Source: a virus
Direction: 5' to 3' (one strand)
Virus record (IMG/VR): IMGVR_UViG_3300042731_006804
Span: 39,119-103,118 of that record
DNA: 64,000 nt
Shown here piece after piece: positions 56,272 through 64,000 of this stretch (the stretch's first letter is position 1; each line of letters starts with the position of its first letter). The translations under genes were made by a program, and so were the position numbers. The notes under the pieces are model-generated. The model saw only the letters and a program-made list of their open reading frames with translations, made no database searches and was not told where the DNA came from.

Positions 56272-58569
56272 TTACGCAGTTTGCGGAATAGTTATTAAAT
56301 GCACTGTTGTTAAGATAAAGTTAATCGGTAAAACAGGAGCAATTTCAACAGACACCTCCATTACATCAGTAATTAATTCAATATTTAAACTTCTATAAGC
56401 AACTATAATTCCTTCTCTAATAAGTGATTCTAGAATACCCCTAACAACGGCCGCTGCTGCATTTATAGTTCCAGCGAAACCCTTTTTACCTACTGCAAAT
56501 TCTAATTCTGTTCGAAGGTTATATACTGCATAATTCACCGCTTCATTTACGCTACCCTCAATATATGCTAAATTATTGCTACTTAGATGCGTAGTAATAT
56601 TTCTAACCCATCGTCTACCTACCCCTGAAACGTTTTCTAAAAAGCACAATCCGGATTGTATTAATTCCTCTGCATCATCCACAGGATTCCAAGTAGATGA
56701 TTGATTGAACTTCAACACATTTGCATATTTAAAAGTTAAAGAAGTACCAACACTACTACCTGCTTGCATTCCCGCAGCAATACAAGCAGTAAAATAAGGC
56801 AAAAATTCTTCTCGTTCTCCTGCTGTATTATAGTATTCGATGGACTGCGCAAAGGTACGTTCATGTCTACTATTTAGATCTATTATTTGATTTTTAATTT
56901 CTGTTTTAGTAGGAACATCGTCTTGTGCAGTATTTAGTAAACCGATAAAACCATCTCGTTCTTTTCTACCTACTCCACACATATACGCAATATGAGCATC
57001 CTGAATAGCGTGTATAGCTGGATCTCCAGTCAAGGGGACAATAGAATTAACAAAAATTTGCTTAAGCCAATTATACGCTGATTGCCAATCTGACGTAGTG
57101 GCAGTTCCTTCAGATCCACCAGTTAAATAAATAGGAACAGTAAAAGTACTAGGAGCACCTCCAACTGAGGCAGTTACCTTACTTGCTGATATCAATTGAC
57201 TATTATTATTAATCCATTGCTGAACTAAATAAGCATCTGCATAAAATGCCGGATTTGCAGGACTAAGACAACTAACTGCTCCTCCTGCTCCTGTAGTTAT
57301 ATCCAAATTAGAAGGATCCAAAGATAATAAGGCAGTCGAAATTACAAAAACAAATCCATTAGATGATTCCGATTTACTATTAAAATAATCAGAAACTTTT
57401 TGAATGGTATTATGCGTTGTAGTACTCGCGGCCGCTTCGCAAGATAATGTCAAAGTTTGTGCTGCCTCAACATCCCCTAAACCTATATAGGTTAATTCAC
57501 TAAAATTACCAACACTAATAACTGGAGTAGTTGCAGTTAACGTAATTTTCTCAACTTGTAATACTCCCGAAGAATCTTTCCCAATAAGTAAAACATCCTT
57601 CGTTGATGCTCCATCTGATACTAAAGTAACTTTGCTATTAGATACATAATTAGTCGAACAATTGGCAATACCCTTAGACCCATTAGCCCCAGCGGTAATT
57701 GTTAAAATAGTTGTAGGATCAGTATCTGTAAGTGTAACTGTACCGATTGTAGTTCCTACAATTCTAGCACCAATTATTTTAGAAAAAGTCAAAGACCCAT
57801 TTACGCTAGTAGTTCCATTCAACGAAAATGTTTCAGTCTGATAGGCTCCCGAAGCATCTAATCCGTAAACAATGAGACTTTGTGTAGTGTCAGAAGTAGA
57901 AGAACTAGCAACTATTAAAGTGTCATTTCCCCCTAATTGGGTAATGTCGGAATCTAAACCCCCTAGATCTCTAGTAGCATTGCAACTTATTAAGCCACCA
58001 CTTTTTATTTCAGCAGTCATGGTGTCATAGCCATAAGTAGGCTTAACGTATTTTAAATTAAAAATGACATCCCCACCTAAATTGTCAACCGTCTCAATGA
58101 TGTCTTCATAGACAATAGTAAATAAGATTCCTTTAATTGTTCCAGAACTAACTAAAACATTTATCTGGTTCGTAAAATCCCCCCAATCTTTAGATGTTAA
58201 CTCTAAAATAGCATTATACGAATTAGATAATTGCCCGCTTGACTGCGTTGCGGGATTTACTTTCATTGCAATTACTTGCTGTGCCCCTCCTTGAATATCT
58301 GGATCTTTACTCGGGGAAAAAAGCATCGCGATAGCTTCCCTTAAATTCCCACTTTTAAAAGTCTGCAAACCTTGTTCAGGTTTAACTATAGATATAATGT
58401 CATCAATTTCCGAAATAGCGGATACAGGCCTACCTCCAACTGCTGTTCCAATAACCGCCACAATACCAGAAGCACTTAGACCAATTGTTTCTAATCCTGA
58501 AGCATCGATACTTGAATACGAACCAGGAATAGAAATCAGCCTACCATTAAAAAATATTGATGTTGCCAT
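56272..58569 (-). CDS. Tail sheath protein with duplicated beta insert
   Basis: At 765 residues this is longer than many sheaths. The N-terminal arm FNGRLISIPGSYSSID and the C-terminal core (VSGVGRRWVRNITTHLSSNN then ELEFAVGKKGFAGTINAAAA) are typical. Between residues about 225 and 395 is an insert with two similar beta units: LDASGAYQTETFSLNGT then SFSKIIGARIVG-like, and KDSSGVLQVEKITLTATT then NFSELTYIGLGDV. They look like tandem surface domains. The sheath contracts to drive the tube into the cell. AAGGAGTTAAAAAA precedes the ATG. Confidence 0.92.
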   Translation of the reverse strand: MATSIFFNGRLISIPGSYSSIDASGLETIGLSASGIVAVIGTAVGGRPVSAISEIDDIISIVKPEQGLQTFKSGNLREAIAMLFSPSKDPDIQGGAQQVIAMKVNPATQSSGQLSNSYNAILELTSKDWGDFTNQINVLVSSGTIKGILFTIVYEDIIETVDNLGGDVIFNLKYVKPTYGYDTMTAEIKSGGLISCNATRDLGGLDSDITQLGGNDTLIVASSSTSDTTQSLIVYGLDASGAYQTETFSLNGTTSVNGSLTFSKIIGARIVGTTIGTVTLTDTDPTTILTITAGANGSKGIANCSTNYVSNSKVTLVSDGASTKDVLLIGKDSSGVLQVEKITLTATTPVISVGNFSELTYIGLGDVEAAQTLTLSCEAAASTTTHNTIQKVSDYFNSKSESSNGFVFVISTALLSLDPSNLDITTGAGGAVSCLSPANPAFYADAYLVQQWINNNSQLISASKVTASVGGAPSTFTVPIYLTGGSEGTATTSDWQSAYNWLKQIFVNSIVPLTGDPAIHAIQDAHIAYMCGVGRKERDGFIGLLNTAQDDVPTKTEIKNQIIDLNSRHERTFAQSIEYYNTAGEREEFLPYFTACIAAGMQAGSSVGTSLTFKYANVLKFNQSSTWNPVDDAEELIQSGLCFLENVSGVGRRWVRNITTHLSSNNLAYIEGSVNEAVNYAVYNLRTELEFAVGKKGFAGTINAAAAVVRGILESLIREGIIVAYRSLNIELITDVMEVSVEIAPVLPINFILTTVHLITIPQTA

Positions 58570-58573
58570 TTTT

Positions 58574-58825
58574 TTAACTCCTTACAGGCTTACATAAAAA
58601 ATTTTCATATTCCTTTTGCCATTCAGGAATAGTTAATAAAATCATATTGTTTAATTTAGCATAATGCGTAAATCCAGCAATTTGATCACTTTTAATACCA
58701 GATACTAACCTAAACACCGCGATAGTTACTTTAGGTAAATCAGGTTTTCTTTTTTCTTTAACAACATTTTCTAGCCCTATAGTCGTCATAGGCTCTCTAC
58801 GAAATGGTTCTTTCTTTTTAGTCAT
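58574..58825 (-). CDS. Small basic protein before the sheath
   Basis: The 83-residue protein is basic at the start (KKKEPFRREPMTTIGLENVV) and has a short alpha/beta second half (VTIAVFRLVSGIKSDQIAGF). It overlaps the upstream completion-protein gene by 8 bases. Small proteins at this position are usually structural or assembly factors of neck or tail. No family is recognised. Confidence 0.65.
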   Translation of the reverse strand: MTKKKEPFRREPMTTIGLENVVKEKRKPDLPKVTIAVFRLVSGIKSDQIAGFTHYAKLNNMILLTIPEWQKEYENFLCKPVRS

Positions 58826-59486
58826 TTATATCCTCATAAATGTTAACATTGGCTTTCACATCACCAATATCTTGTTTACTAGCTGTTTTGTCAACATATA
58901 TACCGGTAACCTTAAAAGCTTTAGATAATTTACTATTGCGATCAAATCTTGTAAATTCAGAATTACACCTAAATGTTAATTGCCTAGAAAATAAATGTTC
59001 AGGCAAATACCGTAAATCTGGAGCTAATTCTGAACCTGATAGTGATAAATTAAAACACGCTAAATCATTAAAAGTGTCTATATTCTCTAATAAAATAGAT
59101 TTAACTATTTCATAATAGTAGGCAGTTATATCAGGATGTTCTGTATAAATAAATAATTGGTACATATACTCCCAAATAGTAGTTTTTAAGTCCATATTGG
59201 CATATTGTTCAGGTACGTCATCTATAACCCCTGCATCATTATTCAATACGTAATTAGCTTCTCTATCCGATAACAAAGTAATTGCGCACAATGGAAATTT
59301 AGAATCGCTTCTTGGGTAACCATTCACCACAGTAAATCCATTTGTGCCAAAGTACGACTTACATGAAGTAGACTCACTGTCTTCTAGAATAAAATTATAA
59401 CGAAATAATTCATCTAGTATAGTTAAATCGTTTTGTATTGCTGTTATTCCATTTTCTAATATAGTTTTTAGATACCTATTAATCAT
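58818..59486 (-). CDS. Probable tail completion or terminator protein
   Basis: The 222-residue protein starts with a helix (RYLKTILENGITAIQNDLTI) and continues with a mixed beta part (GFTVVNGYPRSDSKFPLCAI) and a C-terminal strand set. Order (connector, gp10-like protein, this gene, sheath) matches the place of tail terminator proteins in contractile phages. The assignment is by position. Confidence 0.65.
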   Translation of the reverse strand: MINRYLKTILENGITAIQNDLTILDELFRYNFILEDSESTSCKSYFGTNGFTVVNGYPRSDSKFPLCAITLLSDREANYVLNNDAGVIDDVPEQYANMDLKTTIWEYMYQLFIYTEHPDITAYYYEIVKSILLENIDTFNDLACFNLSLSGSELAPDLRYLPEHLFSRQLTFRCNSEFTRFDRNSKLSKAFKVTGIYVDKTASKQDIGDVKANVNIYEDIND

Positions 59487-60295
59487 TTTACTTCTTTCAT
59501 AAAGGCATCGATTGCTTTTAGAATTAAATCGTCAACAAAAAGCCTTACTTTTTCAGCATAATGTCTTGCCTCAATTGGTTTCCTAATCCAACCAATTTTT
59601 TTACCAGTAGATATAGTTCTAAACGTCATATATTGACTTTGAGTTGCCTTCTCATATGTTTTTTCCATACGAACCATACCTGCATAAATATCAGTAGTGT
59701 GATGTTCTTTTAATTTAGTAACTCCCCCAACCCCTTTACTCAATCTCCCTCCCCAAGCTGTTTTATAAAAATTAGATATTCTTTCAGTAGTACTAGCTTC
59801 TAATGCTTTAGCTTGTTTAAAAATATCTTTTCCTAATTTCTTTGCTTCTTTTACTCCAAGCATTCCTTGGTAAGCTGATCCCATAGCTTGGCCTACAACA
59901 CTTCCACTATTAGGCCCTGTATGCCTAAAAGGAATTGCTCTATAAAATTCTCCTTTTTTACTAGGGTGCTTACCCCTATTTCCTACTGCAACTACTGGAA
60001 CATTTGGGCCTAGTAAAGTGTCACGCATATCTAACTCTGGATCTCCATCCTCCAATAAATGTGGTAATTCCCCTAAAAGAGAAACAGTCCAAGTTCCTTT
60101 TCTCCCTTTTACATCAATCGGCTGTATCCCTCGTAAATAATCCAATTTTAAATGACTATCATCCTCTTTCGCAATTTTAATCCAATGATTTCTAGCAGAT
60201 TGTACAACATTATCTAAAATAGTAGAAACTACATCTACAGTTAATAAAGCCAATTGTTCAACAGTAAAATTACCTTTTTCTATTCGATAATCCAT
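59483..60295 (-). CDS. HK97 gp10-like neck/tail protein
   Basis: The 270-residue protein has an early helix (VEQLALLTVDVVSTILDNVV), then IKIAKEDDSHLKLDYLRGIQ, LLEDGDPELDMRDTLL and GEFYRAIPFRHTGPNSG, the pattern of HK97 gp10/virion morphogenesis proteins that enlarge the neck. The C-terminal half is basic and helical. It overlaps the downstream gene by 4 bases. Confidence 0.72.
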   Translation of the reverse strand: MDYRIEKGNFTVEQLALLTVDVVSTILDNVVQSARNHWIKIAKEDDSHLKLDYLRGIQPIDVKGRKGTWTVSLLGELPHLLEDGDPELDMRDTLLGPNVPVVAVGNRGKHPSKKGEFYRAIPFRHTGPNSGSVVGQAMGSAYQGMLGVKEAKKLGKDIFKQAKALEASTTERISNFYKTAWGGRLSKGVGGVTKLKEHHTTDIYAGMVRMEKTYEKATQSQYMTFRTISTGKKIGWIRKPIEARHYAEKVRLFVDDLILKAIDAFMKEVK

Positions 60296-60297
60296 AA

Positions 60298-61077
60298 TTA
60301 TACTAAAAACTCATAAAGCACTAAAGCTTGTGTCGGTAAGTCAATTGGGTCTCCTGTAGGAGTTTTAGGGCTAGGGGTTTTTAATAATTTAGAAGTCATT
60401 CTAACACTGTGGGGATGATCTATTACTAGCCACGTAGGATAACATAAATAATGTAAAGTTAGTTTAATTCCTATCGCAGGAGGAGTACTTAGCCAAGAAA
60501 TATTCCCACTAGTAGTTATTTCAAAATCAGTATCCAATACATAGATAGTATCGATAGACCGTAATAAATTAATTTCAATTATTGGATACCTAGGCATAAT
60601 AGAACTAGTTCCATCTGATATTTTTGTTTCAGTATATGGGATATTACAATCTAACCCTACAAATCGATCTAAATACCATATTTTATTTTCAGGACGAACA
60701 GTTAAACGCATTGAACCATCTACCCAATTACTTATTTTATCAAGATTTTCTTTTTTATTAGCAATGTTAGTAATTATTCCACGAATCACCATTGCATTTG
60801 AAGAAGTAATTATATTTTGTTGTAATACAGAAAATATATAAGAAGATAAATCCTGACTACTACCTCCAAAATAAAAAACACCTTTTCCTTTACACAAAGT
60901 ACAATTAGGATCAGGTTGTTCTGAAATATCCGTCTTACACGGACACATCGTTGCCCTTGTCCAAGCTAATAAATAACCTTTAGTTTCTATTGCAAGATCA
61001 AATTGTTTATTTCTAAAATCAACTCTTTGACCATTCTGTTTAACCCCAGAAGGAACACCTATTACAGGAGCAACCAT
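60298..61077 (-). CDS. Neck protein with zinc-knuckle-like cysteines
   Basis: The 259-residue protein carries, near residues 44-70, the sequence TMCPCKTDISEQPDPNCTLC then KGKG, a four-cysteine zinc-type site also seen in some phage structural proteins. The rest is beta-rich (YLLAWTRATM, RYPIIEINLLRSIDTIYVLD). Its start shares its first base with the connector stop (TAATG). Position suggests a head-to-tail or tail-tip link. Confidence 0.68.
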   Translation of the reverse strand: MVAPVIGVPSGVKQNGQRVDFRNKQFDLAIETKGYLLAWTRATMCPCKTDISEQPDPNCTLCKGKGVFYFGGSSQDLSSYIFSVLQQNIITSSNAMVIRGIITNIANKKENLDKISNWVDGSMRLTVRPENKIWYLDRFVGLDCNIPYTETKISDGTSSIMPRYPIIEINLLRSIDTIYVLDTDFEITTSGNISWLSTPPAIGIKLTLHYLCYPTWLVIDHPHSVRMTSKLLKTPSPKTPTGDPIDLPTQALVLYEFLV

Positions 61078-62096
61078 TATACTACCACCATTCTAAAACC
61101 TTTATAATACCTTCTTAATTCCGGTATTACTTCTTTAATCTCTCTTCCGTATTGGAGTAACCTAGCCCCGTATCCTGCATTAGTGGCACTACTTGTAGTA
61201 TTAATCATCTGGGAAAGTCCATCAATGCTTAATGACTGAGAAGCTATGCCTGCTCCCCCAATTAAATCGCCCGCGATGTTTAAAGGGCCAAAACTTGCTA
61301 TTTTACCAATTAAATCTTTAATGTCATCCGGAATAGGATCTAATCCAGCGGTATATGAAACTCTAAAGAAATCAGGTATAGCCCGAGTAAATAATTGATA
61401 GTAAGGTAATACTCCAAAAGATGAATTTGTAAAAATAAATGCATAATTAGAATTCAAATTAGGAACTACTTGTAATTGACCACTCTCTTTTCGCAAATGT
61501 ATATCCGCTAAATCTACAGTCATAATAGTATTATTAGTAGGAAACTCTAAAGTCATTTCTTCTACGGATATCACAGGATATTCATATAAAAATAAATACA
61601 TAAATTGTAAAAATTCTTCTCTTATATAATCATGTGGTTCATTACTGATAGTAATTGGAAGTAATCTTATATCTAAAGTTTTTTCTAAACGAGCAACTGC
61701 ACTTTTTATATAATGTTCATAAACACTATCTGGTATAGGATTACCTGAATCATCGGTTAAATCTAAACCAAATAAATATATTTCTTTCAACTCTTCAACA
61801 GAAATAATAGATAAAGCAAGTGCTGTTCCACCTGATATAGCATTAGACGCAGTGCTTTCATTATCGGTATCCGAATTAAAAAAAGTTACTTTATAATAAT
61901 ATGAAGAATCCCCGCTTATATCATCAAAATAATATTCTGTGGCATCGGCCACAAGATCAATTCTAGTACTTGGAATTGTTATTTCACTATATACCCCTGA
62001 TTCCCCCGTAGTACTTCTATAAACTTTTTGAGTATCAAATTGCTCTAATACATTATCTAATTCTTCAACTCTCCATTTTACTTTTACAGTAGCCAT
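61077..62096 (-). CDS. Head-tail connector with FN3-like N-terminal domain
   Basis: Residues 1-90 look like a fibronectin III-type beta sandwich (KVYRSTTGESGVYSEITIPS, then YYFDDISGDSSYYYKVTFF). The remainder has the gp6/gp15-like helical connector pattern (VEELKEIYLFGLDLTDDSGN then YEHYIKSAVARLEKTLDIRL). An added FN3 domain on a connector is uncommon. The 339-residue protein joins the portal (beyond the edge) to the tail. Confidence 0.75.
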   Translation of the reverse strand: MATVKVKWRVEELDNVLEQFDTQKVYRSTTGESGVYSEITIPSTRIDLVADATEYYFDDISGDSSYYYKVTFFNSDTDNESTASNAISGGTALALSIISVEELKEIYLFGLDLTDDSGNPIPDSVYEHYIKSAVARLEKTLDIRLLPITISNEPHDYIREEFLQFMYLFLYEYPVISVEEMTLEFPTNNTIMTVDLADIHLRKESGQLQVVPNLNSNYAFIFTNSSFGVLPYYQLFTRAIPDFFRVSYTAGLDPIPDDIKDLIGKIASFGPLNIAGDLIGGAGIASQSLSIDGLSQMINTTSSATNAGYGARLLQYGREIKEVIPELRRYYKGFRMVVV

Positions 62097-62097
62097 T

Positions 62098-62256
62098 TTA
62101 TCCTCTAGGTATGGGTTTAAGATCTTTTACAATAGTAATATCAGGTTTTAAATCAATTGCTATTTTTACCTTTGGACCAACCGTAGTAGAAGAAGGATAA
62201 ACAGTTCCCCCTATGGAAATTCTTATTACTTGAAACTTATTACTAAACAATAACAT
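62098..62256 (-). CDS. 52-residue mini-protein in the structural operon
   Basis: ATG at 62256 overlaps the preceding stop (TAATG) and the frame ends at TAA two bases before the connector start. The sequence is beta-rich (NKFQVIRISIGGTVYPSSTT, then VKIAIDLKPDITIVKDLKP) with no cysteines or membrane segment. Overlap and spacing support a real gene. It may be a small head or connector component. Function unknown. Confidence 0.7.
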   Translation of the reverse strand: MLLFSNKFQVIRISIGGTVYPSSTTVGPKVKIAIDLKPDITIVKDLKPIPRG

Positions 62257-62858
62257 TACGCAACCGATAAACCCATATTAGCTTCGTATGATACACTTCC
62301 TCTAGTAACAATAATATTTAAATAATAAGAAGATGCTTCGCTTAATACACTACTAGAAACGGTAAATTTAAAAACACCTTCAGAAGTATCCGATGAAATA
62401 ATTCCTAAATCGCTAATTAAAACTCCATCAATATCATGTATAACAAGAGCGATAGAATCTATATCCTTTAATACTTCTCCATTATCTTCTACCCATAACC
62501 CTAATTCAATATTCGTCCCTTTATCCGATGCAACATATTGAAAATCAATTTTACCTTTATCATTTGAATCAGTAATAATTAAATCCTCTAAAATAGTTAT
62601 ACCAAATCCAGAATTATCTATTAAATTAAATTCAATTAAATATTGACCAATAGTCAAAGATACAGGAGACCATTCATATATCCATTTACCAGTAGACAAT
62701 TCTGATAAAGAAGTTATCGCTAAAATATTATTTTCTACACCTGAATCAATAAAAAATACTCTAACTGTCCCACTTAAAATATCAGATTTGAATGTACCGT
62801 CGTAATTTTGAGCTAAAATCCATAATAAAATAGGATCTTGGTTTATATCTATTTGCAT
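62256..62858 (-). CDS. Ig-like structural protein, 200 residues
   Basis: I choose ATG at 62858 (a GTG three codons earlier overlaps the previous gene). Two beta-sandwich-like halves are visible: VRVFFIDSGVENNILAITSL, GQYLIEFNLIDNSGFGITIL and NIELGLWVEDNGEVLKDIDS. It is probably a minor head or decoration protein because it lies in the connector region. No family is identified. Confidence 0.68.
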   Translation of the reverse strand: MQIDINQDPILLWILAQNYDGTFKSDILSGTVRVFFIDSGVENNILAITSLSELSTGKWIYEWSPVSLTIGQYLIEFNLIDNSGFGITILEDLIITDSNDKGKIDFQYVASDKGTNIELGLWVEDNGEVLKDIDSIALVIHDIDGVLISDLGIISSDTSEGVFKFTVSSSVLSEASSYYLNIIVTRGSVSYEANMGLSVA

Positions 62859-62859
62859 A

Positions 62860-63516
62860 CTAAACACTCATTGAAACCATTACGGGATTACCTATAATAG
62901 GTATAGGGTTAAGAACTAACGCAACGGCATATTTTACATTCCGCGCAACAGATATTGTAGCATCAATATCTCCAGTAGCACCACTTCCTGACCATTGTCT
63001 ATGCGAGAATTCAAACCATACATCGGCTGTTGTATCCCCATCATCAACATCCTCAACAAAGGTCAACGGATTAATGGGAGGGGTATACGTTAACGCAGCT
63101 GTCTGAGCCGAACCACCCCAGAATATTATATTACTATTTGCAGCTGATACTGTAACACCGGCAGCACGCAATATAGTATCAAAATTAGTATAAGGTGTAG
63201 CGGAAATAACATCTATTGGATCAGCAGTGTTAAATCCACCACGATAGCAACAAACCTGTGCACGTATTCTTGAAGGCGATATCTGCCCAAACGTATATGG
63301 ACCAGATTCAGATGATGCAATCTTATAAAATGCTGCAAATACATTATAGTTGCCAACAAGTGTCCATCCTGTAGCATAATTTAATGCCGACGATCCACTA
63401 CCAACAAACGCCACTAATAGATCATCATCTTGTACACCAGCAGGTACACTCACATTGACATACGAGGTTGCAATTGCCGTATTATACGACGTAGAAATGT
63501 AACTAATTGCAGTCAT
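62860..63516 (-). CDS. Beta-sandwich surface protein, 218 residues
   Basis: The sequence starts MTAISYISTSY and reads as a Ser/Ala-rich beta sandwich (VNVSVPAGVQDDDLLVAFVG, YKIASSESGPYTFG, NVKYAVALVLNPI), a pattern often seen in phage surface or fibre-associated proteins. It has two adjacent Cys (VCCYRGG). It follows the fibre-like gene at the edge and may be part of the same appendage or a capsid decoration. Confidence 0.7.
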   Translation of the reverse strand: MTAISYISTSYNTAIATSYVNVSVPAGVQDDDLLVAFVGSGSSALNYATGWTLVGNYNVFAAFYKIASSESGPYTFGQISPSRIRAQVCCYRGGFNTADPIDVISATPYTNFDTILRAAGVTVSAANSNIIFWGGSAQTAALTYTPPINPLTFVEDVDDGDTTADVWFEFSHRQWSGSGATGDIDATISVARNVKYAVALVLNPIPIIGNPVMVSMSV

Positions 63517-63518
63517 AT

Positions 63519-64000
63519 TTAACTCGATAATATTTGCGGCATATCACTTGATAATGCATACCAATCTGTTCCATCATAAAATAGTCCTACAAAAATTCTA
63601 GCACTTAAATCAGTACTAAAATCCAATACTCCGTATAAACCATGAGTTCCCTCAGTTACCCATGTAATAGAAGTAGTAGCAGTACTACTTCCTTGTTTTA
63701 GAACTAAAACAAAATTTCCAGGACCTACAGGTGTATTGAATTGAATAGTTAAAGAAGCATTATCATCTAAATCTGCAATTATTTTCTGATCAACATCAAA
63801 TTCACAAGTAATAGTACCCCCACTAGGAGAAACACTACCTACGCCATTAAAAGTAATAGTTTGTGAATGAGTGATATGGTGATTACCCATATTCATATCA
63901 CCAGTATCATTTATCGTAACATTACTATTCTGTATTAGTTTACCAGTAGTAGAATCAAATCTAACTATTGCATTGTCTGTAGAAGAACTTGGTCCATTTA
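63519..64000 (-). CDS. Fibre-like protein, 5' end beyond the window
   Basis: An internal ATG at 63896 is not the start: the frame stays open to base 64000 and encodes NGPSSSTDNAIVRFDSTTGK before it, followed by LIQNSNVTI. That is a repeated module common in phage tail fibres. The visible part is about 160 residues, ending in a beta-rich domain (VLVLKQGSSTATTSITWVTE, YDGTDWYALSSDMPQIL). The N-terminus is missing. Confidence 0.85.
   Translation of the reverse strand, partial: NGPSSSTDNAIVRFDSTTGKLIQNSNVTINDTGDMNMGNHHITHSQTITFNGVGSVSPSGGTITCEFDVDQKIIADLDDNASLTIQFNTPVGPGNFVLVLKQGSSTATTSITWVTEGTHGLYGVLDFSTDLSARIFVGLFYDGTDWYALSSDMPQILSS

Noticed and set aside
1-64000. Open frames on the plus strand (for example 5805-6014, 8823-9203, 13270-13542, 48124-48480)
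   Set aside because: All lie inside well-supported minus-strand genes, lack ribosome sites and have the composition of antisense shadows.
1-64000. CRISPR arrays, insertion sequences, inteins or introns
   Set aside because: No regularly spaced repeats, transposase genes or interrupting sequences were seen; terminase, polymerase and RecA are continuous.

Overview
The window is a stretch of one tailed double-stranded DNA phage genome. A contractile-tail (myovirus-type) virion is shown by a tail sheath, tail tube, tape measure, LysM/gp25-type baseplate protein, gpV-like spike and baseplate J-like protein. Every gene I can support lies on the minus strand, so transcription runs from base 64000 towards base 1. 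Genes are packed with overlaps of the TAATG or ATGA type, the DNA is visibly AT-rich, and no integrase, excisionase or CI-like repressor is seen, so a lytic lifestyle is likely. Neither portal nor major capsid genes are here; they should lie beyond the right edge. The host is not identified. Strong GGAGG ribosome sites, sigma70-like promoters, three exported proteins with lipobox-like signals, and an LPS-type GT25 glycosyltransferase together suggest a Gram-negative host. A receptor L-domain-like lipoprotein and an exported metzincin are gene types I associate with Myxococcota/Bdellovibrionota-like bacteria, but that is inference. Layout in the direction of transcription: (1) 64000-55792 holds a fibre-like protein cut by the edge, small decoration proteins, head-tail connector and tail-completion proteins, tail sheath and tail tube, and ends in a strong terminator at about 55715-55765. 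(2) 55540-36591 holds two overlapping tail-chaperone-like genes, tape measure, hub, spike, baseplate proteins, a 1384-residue fibre, a GT25 glycosyltransferase, a gpI-like tail protein and a second fibre, and ends in a terminator at 36491-36521. (3) 36389-13177 is the nucleic-acid module. It starts at a clear promoter and carries a DUF262 protein, tRNA-Leu(UAA), an SF2 helicase, DnaB, a DNA adenine methyltransferase, DnaG primase, a ribbon-helix-helix protein, a sigma-like factor, family A DNA polymerase, UvsY-like and gp32-like proteins, RecA, SbcD/SbcC, RuvC, a lytic transglycosylase, a small-terminase-like protein, a zinc DNA-binding protein and the DnaN clamp. (4) 13176-9955 holds the large terminase and small proteins, including a lipoprotein with a twin CX3C motif. 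(5) 9727-1 is an accessory region of small, mostly unrecognised genes. It includes a DnaJ-like protein with six zinc motifs, a metzincin lipoprotein, an L-domain lipoprotein, and recent duplications. The most unusual signals are these: a short R-x-P-I peptide at the N- or C-terminus, or in loops, of many replication and packaging proteins; two promoters 32 kb apart with nearly identical palindromic 17-bp spacers; a recurring palindrome built on TATTTAGGTA in three intergenic regions of the left arm; a 68-nt stem-loop abutting the 5' end of the tRNA; and several domain insertions or duplications in tail proteins.
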